From an uncultured Prevotellaceae bacterium (lineage in GTDB: Bacteria > Bacteroidota > Bacteroidia > Bacteroidales > Bacteroidaceae), in NCBI GenBank assembly GCA_900543815.1, contig UQST01000008.1, forward strand, positions 1 to 64,000: a stretch of 64,000 nucleotides of DNA, read 5' to 3'. The notes under the pieces are model-generated. The model searched no databases. It saw only the letters and a list, made by a program, of their open reading frames with translations, and was not told the origin of the DNA. Below, piece after piece: positions 61,043-64,000 of the stretch (positions are counted from its first letter, which is position 1; the number at the start of each line of letters is the position of its first letter). The position numbers were made by a program, and so were the translations under genes.

Positions 61043-61174
61043 GAATGCTGAACGGGGTAATTAAGAATGTTGAATTTTGAATTAAGAATTAGGCTTTGTA
61101 TCAATTAAGAATGCTGAATTTTGAATTAAGAATTGGGCTGCGCGATTATCGTGAATGCTGAATTTTGAATTAAG
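61037..61174. repeat. AT-rich dispersed repeat, inverted copy
   Basis: AATTAAGAA(T) motifs begin at 61037, 61059, 61080, 61103, 61124 and 61168, with a degraded one near 61146: steps of 21-23 nt. Between them recurs GCTGAATTTTG. The block 61035-61140 is nearly the reverse complement of 17081-17190. Confidence 0.8.
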
Positions 61175-61179
61175 AACAG

Positions 61180-61212
61180 GGGCTGGGCATTGGGCGCAGC
61201 CCTTTTCTTTTT
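61180..61212 (+). terminator. terminator after PHP gene
   Basis: GGGCTG (61180-61185) pairs with CAGCCC (61197-61202), followed by TTTTCTTTTT. It lies 138 nt after the PHP stop, just beyond the AT-rich repeat. Confidence 0.7.
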
Positions 61213-61349
61213 GGGGAAAACGCATTTTCTTTTGCCCGAAAAGCTCCTTTCCTTCATACAAGGACAGCTCTGGTTTTGCTCAAAGACTGCCCTGCAGTTT
61301 GCCTTCGGCTGCGCTCCCTGGCACCCGGTGCCATTGCGGGACGTGAAAT

Positions 61350-61428
61350 GCAGTGCGCTGCATGTGCCTGCGCAGCACGCTGCGATGAAGGATGCAGCGC
61401 GCTGCACCGGGCATCGCACCGCACTGCA
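61350..61428. repeat. four-box 22-bp repeat element, copy E (inverted)
   Basis: Boxes GCAGTGCGCTGC (61350), GCAGCACGCTGC (61372), GCAGCGCGCTGC (61394) and GCACCGCACTGC (61416), again 22 nt apart. Read in reverse complement it aligns with copy B including spacers and flank, so its orientation is opposite to B. Confidence 0.85.
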
Positions 61429-61476
61429 TCCTGCGCCCCACTTTCCTGCCTGCTCCAGAGGAGGCCCTTTTATACA

Positions 61477-61517
61477 AAGAAGCTGCGCGATGACACACAC
61501 CGCGCAGCTTCTTCTCC
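61477..61517 (-). terminator. bidirectional terminator of the fucosidase operon
   Basis: A 13-bp perfect stem (61477-61489 with 61501-61513) and an 11-nt loop. The plus side continues TTCTTCTCC-like; on the minus strand it is followed by TTTGTATAAAA. It lies 32 nt after the stop at 61549. Confidence 0.8.
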
Positions 61518-61548
61518 ATACCCAAGGGACTGCCCTGGGAAGCCCCAC

Positions 61549-62487
61549 TCACTTCTTTTCGGTCATCACTCCTTCGATGACCACCTCGTCGGTAAACAGG
61601 TTGCCGGGGATGACGAGCGAGCCATCGGGCAGGAAGTCTTTCTGCTCAAAGGTGGTTTGCTTCGTTCTGCCAGTACCATGATGCACGATTATGGCAGTGC
61701 ACACGAAGCCCTGTTCGCCCACGCCCTTCACCTTGAGCGGTGTGCCGGACTTGTGTCGGAAGCCTGCGTTGAAAGGCGTGCCGTCGGCCAGGAGCACCTC
61801 GCCATTGCGCTGTGAGTTGGTCACGAGCACCGTGCCGTCGCCCTTGGGCGTACCAGTCTGCTGGGCTGTGGCCTGCTGGGGAGCAGCCTCACCCAGGTGG
61901 ATATTGTCGATGTAGGCCACAAAGGGCTCCGTCAGGCGGTGGGGTGATTCGCAGTCGAAGACGATGACCACCGAGTGAGCCTTGATGCCGCCGGCACCCT
62001 TCATGGGGAACACCACATCGGTCCACTGGCCTGGGGTGGCGCTATTGAGGGCCAGACGGGTGGACTGTGCCACCTCCAGGCTCTGGTGTGCCCAAGCCTC
62101 GTCGGTACGCTTGCCCAGTACCACCAACAGGCATCGGCCAGCCACGGGCTTATGTATGCTCACGTGCAGATACTGCTCTGCGGGAGTGAGTTCGAACTGC
62201 ATCTCGGGGGGCAGCACCACCCTGGCACCGTACGTATTGCTGCCATAGAGGGAGCGCTGACAGCCCAGGACGTGGGCCGAAGGGTTGGTGTCATCGCGGA
62301 AGGGGTTGGCCACCACCTGGCAGTTACCCTGCAGGCGTCCGGTGCGGAAGGGCGACTCGGCCCATGTGTCCCACACTCCCACCTGTGGCAGAGTGCTCTC
62401 CTCGAAGGTTATCATCTGTGCCTGGGAAGCCGTGCAACCGGCCATGGCCAGCAACAAGGCGCATATATTCTGTTTTCTCATCATCAT
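61549..62487 (-). CDS. secreted protein with sugar-binding-like domain
   Basis: A 312-residue exported protein (signal NICALLLAMAGCTASQAQ; the Cys may make it a lipoprotein, but Ala-Gln suggests normal cleavage). Residues about 25-210 look like a jelly-roll, carbohydrate-binding-like domain: ITFEESTLPQVGVWDTW, ANPFRDDTNPSAHVLGCQRS, and FVAYIDNIHLG at its end. A Gln/Ala/Thr-rich linker follows, then a small beta domain (NGEVLLADGTPF...GEQGFVCTAIIVHHG). I do not recognise a family for certain. It follows the fucosidase by 6 nt and is surely cotranscribed, so a role with fucosylated glycans is likely. Confidence 0.72.
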   Translation of the reverse strand: MMMRKQNICALLLAMAGCTASQAQMITFEESTLPQVGVWDTWAESPFRTGRLQGNCQVVANPFRDDTNPSAHVLGCQRSLYGSNTYGARVVLPPEMQFELTPAEQYLHVSIHKPVAGRCLLVVLGKRTDEAWAHQSLEVAQSTRLALNSATPGQWTDVVFPMKGAGGIKAHSVVIVFDCESPHRLTEPFVAYIDNIHLGEAAPQQATAQQTGTPKGDGTVLVTNSQRNGEVLLADGTPFNAGFRHKSGTPLKVKGVGEQGFVCTAIIVHHGTGRTKQTTFEQKDFLPDGSLVIPGNLFTDEVVIEGVMTEKK

Positions 62488-62493
62488 GTCTGT

Positions 62494-64000
62494 TTAGAAA
62501 ATGCCTATTCGCTCAAGGGTGGGACAGGCGCGGCTGTCCAAGATGGTCACACGAAGGAAGCGCACGTTATCTACTCCCTGCCAGCCCTCAGTGCTGCCGC
62601 TCAGGGGTACGATGCGCTTGTAGCCTATGGTGGTGCAGATGTTCTCGGCATGGGGCTGCCAGCTGATGCCGTCGGCCGAAGTCTCTATGCGGAACTTCCT
62701 GACGCGCTGCCCCAGGGCGATGTGCTCCTGCAGGAGTACAGCATGAACGTTCTGCGGAGTCTTCCACGAGAAGGTGAGGGTGGGCTGCTCACAGTCGTCG
62801 TCGGTGGCCCAGTAAGTGGTGGTCTTGCCATCCACAAGCCTCTTGGCCTTGAAATCACGGCGCTTGCCCGCCTGGCGCACGTGGCTGGCCTCTATGCGAC
62901 AGCCCTTCAGGGCGAGGTCGGCTCCTGCGCCCAACCGCTCACGCAGCAGACTGCCCATGCCGCGCAATGCCTCTGCACTGTGCTCGGGTACCAGTCCGTC
63001 CTTGGCAGGGGGAATGTTGAGGATGAGCGTGGCATTGCGGCCCACGGTCTCGAGATACATTCTGAAGAGGCGTTCGGGGCTGAGTGCCTCTTCGCCGTCA
63101 TGGTAGAACCACCCGCGGTTGGTAGCCTTGGCATCACTCTCGCCAGGCAACCAGAGCCATCCGCCCTCGGCGCCTTCCTCGGCACGGGGCTGGTCTTTAC
63201 CATCAAGACGATTGTCGGTGGCCCAGTTGGAGATGCCCGCATATCCGCTCTCGTTACCTATCCATCGGGCCTCGCCACCCACACCCCACATCACGCAGTG
63301 GGGCAATAGGGCATGCACCGTATCGCGCAGATTGGGCACATCATAATAGGTGGCCCTATCCACCTTGACCGTTCCGCGACGTCCGCCATAGTAGCCGTCG
63401 CCGCCGTTGGCACCGTCGAACCACATCTCAAACTGGTCACTGCCATAGGACGCACACTCGAGGCACTGGCGCAGGAACACGTCGGTCACATACCGGGGAG
63501 TGCCGTAGAGAGCACTGTTGCGGTCCCATGGACTGATGTAGAAACCGTATTTCATGCCCAGTCGCTGCGCGGCCTTGGCGAAATCGCGGGGGATATTGGT
63601 GGCCTTGGCATTGGGGTTGGTGCACGTGGCCACGTTGTGTGTGGTGGTCTGCGTAGGCCACAGGCAGAAGCCGTCATGATGCTTGACCACGGCTATGCCA
63701 CCGCGCATGCCGGCATCGCGCGCCACCCTGAGCCACTGCTCGGGGTTGGGCACGGCAGTGGGGGCAAAGAGGTTCTCGTCCTCGTCGCCCAAGCCCCACT
63801 CGCGGCCGGTGTAGGTGTTCATGCCATAATGGAAGAAGGCGTAAAACTCTGTCTGGTTCCATGCCAACTGCGCCGCAGTGGGCAGGGGATGCACAGGACG
63901 CGGCTCGTTCTGCGGATTGGGAACGTGCTCGCTGACCGTAGCAAGCTGGGCCATGAGCGCCAGAGGCAGGCTCCATGCCAGCAGGGAGGTAAAGATGTTT
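62494..64000 (-). CDS. GH29 alpha-L-fucosidase, 5' end beyond window
   Basis: At least 502 codons. The catalytic barrel shows FFHYGMNTYTGREWG, KHHDGFCLWP and FEMWFDGANGGD, whose Asp is the GH29 nucleophile; a C-terminal F5/8-type (CBM32-like) domain runs from about ASHVRQAGKRRDFKAKRLVDGKTTTYW to LERIGIF. The frame stays open upstream of the ATG at 63954 to the window end, and those codons read SLLAWSLPLAL, a signal peptide, so the true start lies beyond 64000. The enzyme removes fucose from host or dietary glycans in the periplasm or at the surface. First visible gene of a two-gene operon. Confidence 0.92.
   Translation of the reverse strand, partial: NIFTSLLAWSLPLALMAQLATVSEHVPNPQNEPRPVHPLPTAAQLAWNQTEFYAFFHYGMNTYTGREWGLGDEDENLFAPTAVPNPEQWLRVARDAGMRGGIAVVKHHDGFCLWPTQTTTHNVATCTNPNAKATNIPRDFAKAAQRLGMKYGFYISPWDRNSALYGTPRYVTDVFLRQCLECASYGSDQFEMWFDGANGGDGYYGGRRGTVKVDRATYYDVPNLRDTVHALLPHCVMWGVGGEARWIGNESGYAGISNWATDNRLDGKDQPRAEEGAEGGWLWLPGESDAKATNRGWFYHDGEEALSPERLFRMYLETVGRNATLILNIPPAKDGLVPEHSAEALRGMGSLLRERLGAGADLALKGCRIEASHVRQAGKRRDFKAKRLVDGKTTTYWATDDDCEQPTLTFSWKTPQNVHAVLLQEHIALGQRVRKFRIETSADGISWQPHAENICTTIGYKRIVPLSGSTEGWQGVDNVRFLRVTILDSRACPTLERIGIF

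Larger units (their letters stand above)
61043..61548. other. 506-nt convergent gap with both repeat types
   Basis: Between the PHP gene and the fucosidase operon (3' to 3'). In order: AT-rich repeat, terminator for PHP (61180-61212), copy E of the four-box element, and a strong terminator for the fucosidase operon (61477-61517). No gene is seen. Confidence 0.65.

Noticed and set aside
1..64000. tRNA, rRNA, tmRNA or riboswitch genes
   Set aside because: No cloverleaf-like or conserved RNA sequence was recognised in any intergenic region by eye; a covariance-model search could change this.

Overview
The window is a continuous piece of chromosome from a member of the Bacteroidales, most like Prevotellaceae. 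Four things point there: promoters of the Bacteroidetes type (TTG, about 20 nt, TAnnTTTG), a short RpoD of 286 residues, proteins ending in type IX secretion sorting domains, and family markers such as S46 dipeptidyl peptidase, a large two-signal-peptidase cluster, DUF2851-type and WbqC-type proteins. I cannot name the genus. I found no tRNA, rRNA, insertion sequence, prophage or CRISPR array.

Layout. 0-7 kb: a truncated secreted protein, a frameshifted TPR/HTH sensor-regulator, an S41 protease lipoprotein, a DUF3316-like protein and topoisomerase IV subunit A. 7-13 kb: a lipid A-type acyltransferase, Xaa-Pro aminopeptidase, gamma-carbonic anhydrase-like protein, a GH43 lipoprotein and an unknown secreted protein. 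13-24.5 kb: LemA plus M48 protease, two tandem primary-type sigma factors, a DPP7-type S46 peptidase, a DEAD-box helicase, a patatin-like lipase, a PfkB sugar kinase and a hemerythrin/LuxR-type regulator. 24.7-34.5 kb: ten kilobases on one strand that read as an iron/haem/electron-transfer module: porin, imelysin lipoprotein, di-haem oxidoreductase, second porin, mono-haem lipoprotein, a Rid-family protein and the fused cytochrome c assembly protein CcsBA. 35-50 kb: a cell-surface carbohydrate locus without SusC/SusD, holding a 1561-residue modular T9SS protein, two short T9SS proteins, two fasciclin lipoproteins, a triplicated GH5-like protein and a CE6-like esterase. 50-61 kb: an AraC-type membrane regulator, then dprA/thioesterase/DUF2851, then dapB-lepB-lepB-like-wbqC-rluA-PHP. 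61.5-64 kb: a GH29 fucosidase running off the window end, with a secreted companion.

The most unusual signal is not a gene. Many of the larger intergenic gaps carry short tandem repeats with a pitch of 22 bp, although the repeated sequences differ. Five gaps carry the same element: exactly four near-palindromic GCAGCRCGCTGC-type boxes, each 22 bp from the next (6920, 16860, 26277, 34641 and 61350). Another gap holds a ten-unit degenerate 22-bp array (50042-50261). Smaller 22-bp repeats sit at 34757, 51801 and 57182. An AT-rich repeat with 21-23 bp steps sits at 61037-61174 and, inverted, at 17081-17190. I do not recognise this as a described repeat family.
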